A stretch of DNA of 64,000 nucleotides from assembly GCF_003387475.1 (NCBI RefSeq), contig NZ_QUNO01000001.1:310001-374000 (forward strand). The letters run 5' to 3'. The notes under the pieces were generated by a model. That model had not been told where the DNA came from. It ran no database searches and saw nothing but the letters and a program-made list of their open reading frames with translations. The stretch comes from Kutzneria buriramensis (GTDB taxonomy: Bacteria; Actinomycetota; Actinomycetes; Mycobacteriales; Pseudonocardiaceae). Numbering within the stretch: position 1 is the first letter of the stretch; each line of letters starts with the position of its first letter. This document shows positions 26,005-34,498 of the stretch, in pieces. The position numbers were made by a program, and so were the translations under genes.

Positions 26005-26106
26005 ATCCGGATCCTCGCCGATCCTTCCCCGGGATGTCACCCGGGCGATCCCCGATCTGTGTCGCCGGACACGGCGATCGCCGTCGTGCGCAGGGAGAAT
26101 GGAGCC

Positions 26107-27357
26107 GTGGAGCGACTCACCGCCGCGGAGGCGGTCAAGCGCCGTGCGCTGCGTCGGATGAAGCTGGTCGCCGTCGGCTTCCTGGTCCTGGCCACCGTGC
26201 TGTACGTGCTGTCCGGGATCTTCGCCGGACCGGTCTGGCTGGGCTACGTGCACGCCGCCGCCGAGGCCAGCATGGTCGGCGCGCTGGCCGACTGGTTCGC
26301 CGTCACCGCGCTGTTCCGCCGGCCGCTCGGACTGCCCATTCCGCACACCGCCCTCATTCCCAACCGGAAGAACCTGCTCGGGGCCAGCCTCGGCGACTTC
26401 GTCGGCAGCAACTTCCTTTCGGAGCAAGTTGTCCGGGACCGGCTGCACCGCGCCGACATCAGCAAGCGGTTCGGGGCGTGGCTGTCGCAGCGGGAGAACG
26501 CGGCGCGGATCACCTCCGAGCTCGCCAACGTCGCTCGCGGTGTCGTCGCCGTGCTTCGGGACGAGGACGTTCAGGCCGTCGTCGAGCACGCCGTCGTGCA
26601 GCGCCTCATGGCCATTCCGTGGGGCCCGCCGCTCGGCAAGCTTTTGGCCCACGTGCTGGCCGACGGTTCGCACCACAAGCTCGTCGACCTGATGTGCGAC
26701 CGGGCGTACGAGTGGGTTCGCGACAACCACGACACCATCCAGCGCGTCGTCGCCGACCGGTCGCCGTCGTGGTCGCCGAAGTTCGTGGACTCGATCCTCG
26801 CCGACCGGGTCTACAACGAGATCCTCGGCTTCGCGTGGGCCGTCAAGACCGACGTCAACCACCCGATGCGGGGCACCCTGGACCGGTTCCTGATCGACTT
26901 CGCCGGGGATCTCCAGACCGATCCCATCACCATGGAGCGGGCCGAGGCCGTCAAACAGCAGGTGCTGACCCATCCCGAGGTGCAGCACGTCATCGGCACC
27001 ACGTGGACCAACGCCAAGCGCATGCTCCTGGACGCCGCCGAGGACCCGTCCAGCGAGCTGCGCCGCCGGGTGCTGGAGGGGCTGGTGGTGCTCGGCGAGC
27101 GGCTCGAGACCGACGACGCCACCCGCGAGAAGGTCGAGGGCTGGATCGAGGGCGGGGCCGCGTACGTCGTCACCCACTACCGGGCCGAGATCCTCACCCT
27201 CATCACCGACACCATCGAGCGCTGGGATGCCGAGGAGACCTCCCGCAAGATCGAGCTCCAGGTCGGCCGGGACCTTCAGTTCATCCGCATCAACGGCACC
27301 GTCGTAGGCGCCCTCGCCGGCCTGATCATCTACGCCGCCTCCCAGTTCCTGTTCTGA
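26107..27357 (+). CDS. DUF445 family membrane protein
   Basis: A 416-residue protein of the YjiN type. One N-terminal membrane helix (about 22-42) is followed by the family signature AEASMVGALADWFAVTALFRRPLGLPIPHTALIP. A long helical domain comes next, with repeated amphipathic segments. A C-terminal helix (GTVVGALAGLIIYAASQFLF) ends the chain, so both ends are probably membrane-anchored. The biochemical role of the family is unknown. It is divergent from the aminotransferase with about 100 bp between starts. Confidence 0.88.
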   Translation: MERLTAAEAVKRRALRRMKLVAVGFLVLATVLYVLSGIFAGPVWLGYVHAAAEASMVGALADWFAVTALFRRPLGLPIPHTALIPNRKNLLGASLGDFVGSNFLSEQVVRDRLHRADISKRFGAWLSQRENAARITSELANVARGVVAVLRDEDVQAVVEHAVVQRLMAIPWGPPLGKLLAHVLADGSHHKLVDLMCDRAYEWVRDNHDTIQRVVADRSPSWSPKFVDSILADRVYNEILGFAWAVKTDVNHPMRGTLDRFLIDFAGDLQTDPITMERAEAVKQQVLTHPEVQHVIGTTWTNAKRMLLDAAEDPSSELRRRVLEGLVVLGERLETDDATREKVEGWIEGGAAYVVTHYRAEILTLITDTIERWDAEETSRKIELQVGRDLQFIRINGTVVGALAGLIIYAASQFLF

Positions 27358-27490
27358 GCGGCAAGCGTTTGTCCACAGGCCGGCGGAGTTGTCCACAGCT
27401 GGGGATCACGGAAGATCGACTTCGGGTCCGCGCTGGTAGACTGGGCTCGGGGACGGCCCCCTTGGGTTGGGTGGGTCATGTGTTGCGGGT

Positions 27491-27754
27491 CGTGCCGCCA
27501 TGTCCGGCAGCGTTGGTTCCCCGTCATGTCCGGCAGCGTTGGTCCCCCGTCATGTCCGTGCCGTGCCGGTTCTTCCCGTCCGCCATGTCTGGCGGCGTCG
27601 ATTCACATGTTCGGCGATGTTGGTCCCCCGGTCCGCCATGTCCAGCGGTGTCGGCTCACACGTCCGCCATGTCCGGCGGTGTTGGTCCCTCCGGTCCGCC
27701 GTGTCCGGCTGCGTCGGCTCGCATGTCCGCCGTGTCCGGCGGCGCCGGTTCTCC
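27491..27754. repeat. Degenerate tandem repeats, about nine units
   Basis: Units of roughly 26-35 bp share the core CCGCCATGTCCGGCGG followed by a TGTTGGTCCC-type tail, with point changes (for example CCGTCATGTCCGGCAG and CCGCCGTGTCCGGCTG). The core has arms CCGCC/GGCGG around six bases. The array fills the space between the DUF445 gene and the convergent CGNR gene. Spacers are not unique as in CRISPR. No coding role is convincing in either direction. Confidence 0.75.
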
Positions 27755-27764
27755 CGGCCGCGGG

Positions 27765-28310
27765 TCAGGAAGCGGTGCTGCGGGCTCGTTCCCGCCAGTT
27801 GCGGGCCTTCTCCCGGTTCCCGCACACCCGCATCGAGCACCAGGTTCGCGAGCGGTTCCGGGAACGGTCGTAGAACGCCCAGCGGCAGTCGTCGGCGGGG
27901 CAGATCTTGATCCGTTCCCAGTAGCCGAGCACGGCCAGCCGCGCGGCGGCGGCGAGGACGGCGCCGAGGGCGTCGCCGGCGGTGAGGACGGGAACACCGG
28001 CGCTGAGCTCGATGCGGATCGAGCCGTGGGTCATGTCGGCGGGCGGGGCGGCCTCGGCCTGCACGCCGTGGTGGGCGAGCGCGACGGACCGCAGCGCGTC
28101 TCTGCTGGCCCGTGCCTTGTGCGGCGCGCCGGCGGCGCCTAGTCGGCGGTCGGCCGCCCACTGTCGCCACGCCGCCTCGTCGTCCAGCACGTCGGTGGCC
28201 TCGGTCATGTTCACGGTGTTCAGGAAGGCGAGCAGGAGCTCCACGTCCCGCTCGGCATCCCAACCGGTTTCCTGCACGGCGCGAGCGCCGGCGGCCATAC
28301 CAGTCACCAC
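27765..28310 (-). CDS. CGNR zinc-finger transcription regulator
   Basis: A 181-residue protein of the ABATE/CGNR family. The N-terminal ~120 residues form the putative ligand-binding domain (AFLNTVNMTEATD near the start is typical). The C-terminal zinc finger shows CPADDCRWAFYDRSRNRSRT, then WCSMRVCGNREKARNWRERAR in pieces, with all four cysteines and the CGNR signature. Starts at GTG 28310, GTG 28307 and ATG 28298 are all possible. It is divergent from the PadR operon, but a control link is not shown. Confidence 0.88.
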   Translation of the reverse strand: MVTGMAAGARAVQETGWDAERDVELLLAFLNTVNMTEATDVLDDEAAWRQWAADRRLGAAGAPHKARASRDALRSVALAHHGVQAEAAPPADMTHGSIRIELSAGVPVLTAGDALGAVLAAAARLAVLGYWERIKICPADDCRWAFYDRSRNRSRTWCSMRVCGNREKARNWRERARSTAS

Positions 28311-28366
28311 TCCACTCTATGCGGCAATTCCAACGTTCTGGATAAGTCCAGGTCGAGGGATATAAA

Positions 28367-28397
28367 CCCGGTGTATAGACCGGAGGTATACACCGGG
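28367..28397. promoter_or_regulatory. Likely PadR operator
   Basis: CCCGGTGTATA (28367-28377) and its exact reverse complement (28387-28397) flank a 9-base spacer, 15 bp before the padR-type start codon. Two-fold sites of this kind, with TGTA/TACA-like cores, are typical for PadR proteins and imply autorepression of the operon. Confidence 0.7.
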
Positions 28398-28412
28398 GGT
28401 AGAGTGGCCGGC

Positions 28413-28937
28413 ATGTCGATCGGACTCACCCTGCTGGGCCTGTTGGAGACGGGTCCACGGCACGGCTACGACCTCAAGCGTGCCTACGACGAGCACTTCG
28501 GGCAGGACCGCCCGCTGCACTATGGCCAGGTGTACTCGACCCTGTCCCGGCTGCTCCGCGACGGCCTCGTCGAGGTCGACGGCGTTGAGGTCGGCGAGGG
28601 CCCCGAGCGCAAGCGCTACGCGATCACCTCCGCGGGGGTCACCGACGTCCACGACTGGCTGATAACGCCGGAGCGGCCGGAGCCGTACCTGCACAGCACG
28701 CTGTACACGAAGGTGGTGCTGGCGCTGATGTCCGGGCGCAGCGCCGCCGAGGTCCTCGACGTGCAGCGCGCCTCCCACCTGGAGACGATGCGCGGCCTGA
28801 CCCGCCGCAAGTTGACCGGTGATCTCGCGGACCAGCTCATCTGCGACCACGCTTTGTTCCATCTGGAGGCCGACCTGCGCTGGCTCGAGCTCACCGCGGC
28901 CCGGCTCGACCAGCTCGCCAAGGAGGTTCGGCCATGA
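28413..28937 (+). CDS. PadR family transcriptional regulator
   Basis: A 174-residue regulator. The N-terminal winged helix shows LTLLGLLETGPRHGYDLKRAYDEHF, YGQVYSTLSRLLRDGLVE and KRYAITSAG, all standard. The C-terminal half is the helical PadR dimerisation domain (LTRRKLTGDLADQLICDHALFHLEADLRWLE in pieces). ATG 28413 lies just after the dyad. The stop overlaps the ABC ATPase start, so it probably controls its own operon and responds to a compound the transporter handles. Confidence 0.93.
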   Translation: MSIGLTLLGLLETGPRHGYDLKRAYDEHFGQDRPLHYGQVYSTLSRLLRDGLVEVDGVEVGEGPERKRYAITSAGVTDVHDWLITPERPEPYLHSTLYTKVVLALMSGRSAAEVLDVQRASHLETMRGLTRRKLTGDLADQLICDHALFHLEADLRWLELTAARLDQLAKEVRP

Positions 28938-29629
28938 GCGCGGAGATCGACGGAGGGCCGCTGCTGGAGGCGGTGGACGTGCACAAGGCCTTCGGCCCGA
29001 CGCCGGCGCTGGACGGCGCGGCGATCCGGCTGTGGCCGGGCGAGGTGGTCGCGGTCATGGGCCCGTCCGGCTCGGGCAAGTCGACGCTGCTGCACTGCCT
29101 CGCGGGCATCCTCCGTCCGGACAGCGGCACGGTGTACTACCGCGGCGCCGAGCTGAGTTCGATGTCGGACGTGGCACGCAGCGAGTTGCGGCGCACGGAC
29201 TTCGGGTTCGTCTTCCAGTTCGGACAGCTGGTGCCGGAGCTGACGTGCCTGGAGAACGTGGCGCTGCCGCTGCGGCTGGGCGGCCAGCGCCGCCGCGAGG
29301 CCGAGCGGGCCGCGACCGAGTGGCTGGAGCGACTCGAGGTCGCGGACGTCGCCAACAAGCGGCCGGGCGAGACCTCGGGCGGCCAGGGGCAGCGCGTCGC
29401 GGTGGCGCGGGCGCTGGTCACCGGGCCGAAGGTGGTCTTCGCGGACGAGCCGACGGGCGCCCTCGACTCCCTCAACGGCGAGCGGGTGATGAAGCTGCTG
29501 GTCAACGCGGCCAAGGACACCGGTGCTGCGGTCGTCCTGGTGACGCACGAGGCGCGCGTGGCGGCGTACTCGGACCGTGAGGTCGTCGTCCGCGACGGCA
29601 GGACCCGCCAGGTGGAGCTCGCTCAGTGA
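28934..29629 (+). CDS. ABC transporter ATP-binding protein (MacB/LolD type)
   Basis: A 231-residue ATPase with Walker A GPSGSGKST (43-51), Q-loop FGFVFQFGQLVPELT, signature SGGQGQRVAVARAL, Walker B VVFADEPTGALDS and the switch histidine in LVTHEARVAAYSD. It belongs to the family that powers FtsX-like permeases. It is coupled on both sides by 4-bp overlaps, forming PadR-ATPase-permease. Confidence 0.94.
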   Translation: MSAEIDGGPLLEAVDVHKAFGPTPALDGAAIRLWPGEVVAVMGPSGSGKSTLLHCLAGILRPDSGTVYYRGAELSSMSDVARSELRRTDFGFVFQFGQLVPELTCLENVALPLRLGGQRRREAERAATEWLERLEVADVANKRPGETSGGQGQRVAVARALVTGPKVVFADEPTGALDSLNGERVMKLLVNAAKDTGAAVVLVTHEARVAAYSDREVVVRDGRTRQVELAQ

Positions 29630-31944
29630 TCGTTCGGATGTTCCGCTGGTGGCAAGACCTGATGTTGGGGATACGTCTCGCGGTCAGCGGCGGCCGGGCC
29701 GGCTGGGGGCGCCTGGCGCTGACGGCGATCGGCGTCGGGCTGGGGGTGACGGTGCTACTGGCCGCGACCTCGGTCGGCAACATGCTGCAAGCCCGCGACG
29801 ACCGCGGCTATGCGCGGTCGATCTCCAACGGGGACCCGAACCAGGCGAGGCAGACTCCCGTGGCCGGCGTGGATCCGGTCTACGCGGCCCAGCGCACGGA
29901 CCAGTTCGCGGGCCGCGACATCACGGGCTACATCGTGCAGAAGACGGGACCGAACGCGCCATTGGCGCCGGGCGTCGACCGCCTGCCCGACCCCGGCGAG
30001 ATGGTGCTGTCGCCGGCGCTGGCCGAGATGCTGAACGCGCCGGGCGGGGACCTGCTGCGACCCAGGTACACCGAGCGCGCAATCGGCGCTGTCGGGCCCG
30101 AGGGCCTGACCGGTCCCCACGAATTGTTCTTCTACGTAGGCGTTTCCGACGTGGCAGACCAGCACGAAGCGGTGCGGGTGTACCGGTTCGGCGTGCCGAG
30201 CGTGCCGACGAAGCTGACCGGCTTGCTGTGGCTGCTGATCGTGCTCGGCGCGGCCGCGTTGCTCGTACCGGTGGTCGTTTTCGTCGCCTCCAGCGCCAGA
30301 CTTGCCGCCGCAGCAAGGGATCGCCGATTGGCGGCGCTGCGACTGGTCGGCGCGGACGGCGATCAGGTGCGGCGGATCGCGGCGGGCGAGGCCTTCGTGG
30401 GCGCCCTGACCGGGCTGCTCGTCGGCGTGGTCCTGTTCCTGATCGGCCGTTCGCTCGTGCCGAACCTGACCGTGCCCGCGTTGCGCGGCGGCATCTTCAG
30501 CGCGGACATCAGTCCTAATTGGATACTCGCGACGCTGATCGTCGTCGCGGTGCCGCTGCTCGCGGTCGCCGTCGCCACGTTTTCGTTGCGGCGCGTCATC
30601 ATCGAGCCGCTGGGGGTCGTCCGCCGAGCCCACAACCAGCGTCGCCGGCTGTGGTGGCGGCTGGTGCCGCCGGTGCTCGGCATCGGTCTGCTGGCGACCC
30701 AGGGCGGCCGGCTCCGCAACGAGCTGACCGCCGGCTCGGAACTCCCAGTGGCGGCGGGAATCGTGCTCCTGCTGGCCGCCGTTCCGTTGGTGCTGCCGTG
30801 GATCGTCGAACGGGTCGTGGCGAGGCTGGCCGGCGGCTCGCCGGCATGGCAGCTGGCGATCCGGCGGCTGCAACTGGACAGCGGCACGCCGGCGCGGGTG
30901 GTCGGTGGCGTCGCGGTGGTGCTCACCGGCGCGATCGCGTTGCAGGCCATGTTCATTCCGGCCACGACCGAGTACGCGCCGGCCGTCGGCGAGCCGAAGA
31001 TGTACGTCAGCATGCCGAGCGCGGACCTCCGCACCGCGTTCTCCCTTGAGGACAAACTGAGGAAGGTGCCGGGCGCGGGCCAGATCGACGCCGGTGCCTT
31101 CGCCGAGGTGCGCAACGGCGACGGCGGCCTGCTCGGCATGTACATCGCGAACTGCGACGATCTGCGCCGCAGCGCGGCCATCACGTCGTGCAGCGACGGC
31201 GACGTGTTCGCCGTCGACCCGCCGCCCGGCGCGAATCCGGTGGCACCGACCGCCGGGCAGCGCGTGACGCTCGAGTCGTACGCCGGCGGTTCGACGACCA
31301 ACGTGGCGCAGTGGACCGTTCCGGCCATCACTGGCAAGGTGCGGCGGCAGCAGCACGGGCAGGCGACGGAAGGCTCGGTCCTGTACGCGACGCCAGCCGC
31401 GCTCGCCGGCGTCTCCTTGCCGATCGACGTCGAGGCGACAGTTCAGCTCAGTGCGAGTGATGACGTCGTCGTCCAGCACGTGCGCAATGCGCTGGTGCCG
31501 TACGGCTGGCGGGCGACCGCCTTCGCCGGCACGGCCATCGTCAGCGGCACCTTCTGGTTGATCGGCGAGGTGCTGACGATCGGCTCGGTGATCACGCTGT
31601 TGCTGGCGGCCGCCAGCCTGCTGGTGGTGGCCCTGGAGCAGATCCGCGAACGGCGACGGGCGTTGGCGGTGTTGACCGCCAACGGGGTCAAGCGGTCCGT
31701 GCTGGCGCGATCGCTGCTGTGGCAGTCCGCCGTGCCGATCGCGGTGGCGGTTGTCGTCGCGATGGTCATCGGCCTGACGCTGACCGGCCTGCTGCTCTAC
31801 GTCTCCGGACAGCCGCTCGTGCTGGACTGGCCCGCTATGGCGCTGTTCGTGGGGACGGCCGTCGTGGCGGTGCTGGCCAGCACCGGCTGCACGCTGCCGT
31901 CGCTGTGGCGGGCCGCGAGTGTCGAGGGTTTGCGCGACGAGTAG
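29626..31944 (+). CDS. FtsX-like ABC permease
   Basis: A 772-residue permease. A first helix at about 26-44 is followed by an extracytoplasmic domain, an FtsX core at about 195-285, further helices at about 300-410, a second extracytoplasmic domain, and a C-terminal FtsX core at about 640-765. Such two-core permeases act as mechanotransmitters or export peptides or drugs across the membrane. With a PadR regulator, a role in envelope-stress or antibiotic response is plausible. The start is GTG with a 4-bp overlap. Confidence 0.9.
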   Translation: MIVRMFRWWQDLMLGIRLAVSGGRAGWGRLALTAIGVGLGVTVLLAATSVGNMLQARDDRGYARSISNGDPNQARQTPVAGVDPVYAAQRTDQFAGRDITGYIVQKTGPNAPLAPGVDRLPDPGEMVLSPALAEMLNAPGGDLLRPRYTERAIGAVGPEGLTGPHELFFYVGVSDVADQHEAVRVYRFGVPSVPTKLTGLLWLLIVLGAAALLVPVVVFVASSARLAAAARDRRLAALRLVGADGDQVRRIAAGEAFVGALTGLLVGVVLFLIGRSLVPNLTVPALRGGIFSADISPNWILATLIVVAVPLLAVAVATFSLRRVIIEPLGVVRRAHNQRRRLWWRLVPPVLGIGLLATQGGRLRNELTAGSELPVAAGIVLLLAAVPLVLPWIVERVVARLAGGSPAWQLAIRRLQLDSGTPARVVGGVAVVLTGAIALQAMFIPATTEYAPAVGEPKMYVSMPSADLRTAFSLEDKLRKVPGAGQIDAGAFAEVRNGDGGLLGMYIANCDDLRRSAAITSCSDGDVFAVDPPPGANPVAPTAGQRVTLESYAGGSTTNVAQWTVPAITGKVRRQQHGQATEGSVLYATPAALAGVSLPIDVEATVQLSASDDVVVQHVRNALVPYGWRATAFAGTAIVSGTFWLIGEVLTIGSVITLLLAAASLLVVALEQIRERRRALAVLTANGVKRSVLARSLLWQSAVPIAVAVVVAMVIGLTLTGLLLYVSGQPLVLDWPAMALFVGTAVVAVLASTGCTLPSLWRAASVEGLRDE

Positions 31945-31947
31945 CGA

Positions 31948-33942
31948 TCAGCCCAGGTTCTGCACGAGCGCCGAATCCTTCGCGAGGTGGTCCTGGAGCC
32001 GGGCGTGACGGAACTGGTAGCGGGCGCCGACCTGCCGGAGCACCCCGAGCTTGTGGGCGTCCTCGAGGAATTCGAGCAGCCGGTACGGGAGGCGCCCGCG
32101 CATCGCCAGCCAGGTCCGCGCGACGGTGAACCACCACCAGTTGCGGGACATCACGGCGAGCACGAAGCCGAGCAGCGAGCCGGAACTGAAGCCGAGCCAC
32201 ACCATGCCGGTGCGGCCGGCGCCGAACAGCAGCGCGGCGGCGGATCCGACGCCGACGCCGAACACGAGGCAGACCAGGCCGACGAGGGCGCGATCACGCG
32301 CCATCGTCGCCTCGGGACTCGGCGGCCGGCTCAGCTCCACCGGACTGCCCAGCGAGAACCGCAGCGCGGTCGCGATCGCCACGCTCAGACCGGAGATGAG
32401 ACCCGGATCCGCGCCGAACAGCGCGCCGAAGACCAGGCCGACGGCGGTGCCGGCGACCAGGCTGACCACCAGCATGCTGCGCGCCGCGCCGAAGCGCATC
32501 GACGCGGAAGCGTTGCGCCCCTTGGACGTCGCGTTCACGACGGTGCCGACGCTGACCAGGCAGCCGGAGCTCACCCCGGTCCATGACGCCACGTCCAGCA
32601 CGGTCAGCTTGTTGACCAGGGCGACCATCATGCCGACGCTCAGCGCAGTCACCAGGCCGAGCGAGACCGCGCCGAAGACGGTGAGCCAGTAGCGGTGCAC
32701 CAGCCGCCGGAGCTCCCACCACGGCAGTTCGCGCTGCTGCATGCGGGCGGCGAGGAACTCCAGCCACAGCTTGGCCTGCTCCGGCGGCCAGTGGTCCGAC
32801 GTGACCGGCAGGTGCTCGGCGTCCTCCTCCGGGAACAGCGTCGGCACCAGCTCGTCGAGCAGGAACTCCTCGATCGTCGCGCGGTCGGGAAACCGGGTCG
32901 GGTCAAGGAGTTCGGTGGGGTTGGTGGCGACGTCCGCGTACTTCGTCCTGGTCAGCCACACCATCAGCGGGCTGCCCAGCGCCGCGGCGAGCGGGCCGTT
33001 CGGCTCGTGCCGGAGCTGCATCAGCAGCGGCTCCCAGCGGGACGCGCCGAACCGGCTCGAACTGCCGCGCAGCACCTCCGCCAGCGTCTCCTCGGCGACC
33101 GGCTCCAGCTCGACGACGTGCGCGTTGCGCAAGGGGCCGGTCTTCGCGACGGTCGACGCGTACGCCCGCCGCCGCGACGTCACCACCACCGGCGTGGCCG
33201 GCGGCATCGCGCGGTCGATCCCTTGCAGCGCCGAGATCCGGAGGTTGGCCGGCACCTCGTCGAAGGCGTCCAGGATCGGCAGGATCCGCCGCTGCTCGAT
33301 GAGCAGGTCGGCGGCGTAGCTGCCGTACAGCTCGATGTTGCGCAGCGCCGGGTAGTCGTCGCGCAGCCGCTGGGTCATCCACGTGCGGAGATCCACCCGC
33401 GGGTTCCACGATCCCAGCGGCAGCACCAGCGGCAGCGGGTCGTTGAGGGCGGCGTCCTCCGACAGGCCCAGCGCCAGCAGCGTCGCGAGCGAGCTCTTGC
33501 CCGAGCCGGCCGGACCGAGCATCACCAGCCGCCGGCTCGGCAGCCGCCGGTACCAGGACACCAGTCCGTCGAGCGAGCCCGACAGCGCCGCCGTCGCGCA
33601 CTTCGCGTCGGCGAGTTCGGGATCCGCGCCCGACCACGTCACGTTCAGCTGACATGGCCGCAGCAACTCCCGCAGGTCGGCCTCCGCCTGGAGCTGCGCG
33701 GTCGTTGCGACGGCGAGCGCCCGGCCGGCGGCGGCCAGCTGCGCGGTCGTGCTCGGCGCGGTGGCACCGGTGTGCCGCAGCCACGGGTCGAGCAGTCCGA
33801 TCAACACGATGAACAGCACGACCACCGCGCCAAGCCAGGTGGTCGGGTTGACGCCGTCCTGGGTCCACACCAGGCCGACCGTCGCCAGCAGGGCGATCAG
33901 CACACAGGCGACGACGACGGCACGCTGCCGGTAGATGGACAC
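31948..33942 (-). CDS. Membrane-anchored NACHT-type NTPase
   Basis: A 664-residue STAND-like protein. Two N-terminal membrane helices (about 8-26, 35-52) precede a NACHT domain with Walker A GPAGSGKSS (143-151) and Walker B ILPILDAFDEVP (220-231), followed by the VVVTSRRRAY sensor segment. About six more membrane helices lie at 415-600. The chain ends in a winged-helix-like tail (LLEFLEDAHKLGVLRQVGARYQFRHARLQDHL in pieces) typical of these proteins. No sensor repeats or effector domain are seen. NACHT proteins can act in signalling or phage defence; nothing here proves either. It converges on the permease gene with 3 bp between stops. Confidence 0.82.
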   Translation of the reverse strand: MSIYRQRAVVVACVLIALLATVGLVWTQDGVNPTTWLGAVVVLFIVLIGLLDPWLRHTGATAPSTTAQLAAAGRALAVATTAQLQAEADLRELLRPCQLNVTWSGADPELADAKCATAALSGSLDGLVSWYRRLPSRRLVMLGPAGSGKSSLATLLALGLSEDAALNDPLPLVLPLGSWNPRVDLRTWMTQRLRDDYPALRNIELYGSYAADLLIEQRRILPILDAFDEVPANLRISALQGIDRAMPPATPVVVTSRRRAYASTVAKTGPLRNAHVVELEPVAEETLAEVLRGSSSRFGASRWEPLLMQLRHEPNGPLAAALGSPLMVWLTRTKYADVATNPTELLDPTRFPDRATIEEFLLDELVPTLFPEEDAEHLPVTSDHWPPEQAKLWLEFLAARMQQRELPWWELRRLVHRYWLTVFGAVSLGLVTALSVGMMVALVNKLTVLDVASWTGVSSGCLVSVGTVVNATSKGRNASASMRFGAARSMLVVSLVAGTAVGLVFGALFGADPGLISGLSVAIATALRFSLGSPVELSRPPSPEATMARDRALVGLVCLVFGVGVGSAAALLFGAGRTGMVWLGFSSGSLLGFVLAVMSRNWWWFTVARTWLAMRGRLPYRLLEFLEDAHKLGVLRQVGARYQFRHARLQDHLAKDSALVQNLG

Positions 33943-34040
33943 CCCAGCATCATGACCGACCGCGCGTTACCGCGCGTCGGCTGGTGGTGGCGCGTCGTCA
34001 CCGCGCATGCCGAATCGTTAGGCGGATCGGCGGATTCCGG

Positions 34041-34484
34041 TCAGCCCCGACCGATCTCGGCAAGGTGGTCGATGCTGGCCAGGTCGTCCTCGTCCTCAGT
34101 GACGTCGGCGGCGAACCACGCGTCGAGGATCTCGTCGAGCAGCGGCAGCGAGGTCAGGCGCAGGCTCAGCGCCAGCACGTTGGCGTCGTTCCAGCGCCGC
34201 GCGCCCTGCGCCGTGTACGGGTCGGTGCACAGCGCCGCCCGCACCCCCGGCACCTTGTTCGCCGCGATCGACGCCCCGGTGCCGGTCCAGCAGCACACCA
34301 CGCCCTGGTCCGCGCGCCCCTCGGCGACGTCGCTGGCCGCGGCCTCGCTGGCCCGGGCCCAGTCGCTGGACTCGTCCGGGTTCAGCGCGCCGTGGGTCAG
34401 CACCTCGTGCCCACGCTTGCGCAGTTCCTCGGCGATGTCGGCGCCGATGCCGTCGAGCATGTCCGCGGAAACCGAGATCTTCAC
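34041..34484 (-). CDS. RpiB/LacA-LacB family sugar-phosphate isomerase
   Basis: A 147-residue protein with the small Rossmann-like fold of ribose-5-phosphate isomerase B. It has SVSADMLDGIGADIAEELRKRG at the N-terminus, GVVCCWTGTGASIAANKVPGVRAAL with the active-site Cys/Thr-Gly region, and NDANVLALSLR. The usual DH(G) motif at the start is altered to ADML, so the substrate may differ from ribose 5-phosphate. GTG 34484 is the family-consistent start. It is the last gene of the MerR-monooxygenase operon. Confidence 0.85.
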   Translation of the reverse strand: MKISVSADMLDGIGADIAEELRKRGHEVLTHGALNPDESSDWARASEAAASDVAEGRADQGVVCCWTGTGASIAANKVPGVRAALCTDPYTAQGARRWNDANVLALSLRLTSLPLLDEILDAWFAADVTEDEDDLASIDHLAEIGRG

Positions 34485-34498
34485 CGGACACACGCTAC

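Noticed and set aside
24841-27396. An 851-codon open frame on the minus strand that seems to fuse an aminotransferase to another domain
   Set aside because: The upstream 460 codons are antisense to the DUF445 gene and have biased, non-conserved composition; the family start is at 26004.
27491-27754. CRISPR array
   Set aside because: The units touch one another with no unique spacers of constant length, and no cas genes are in the window.
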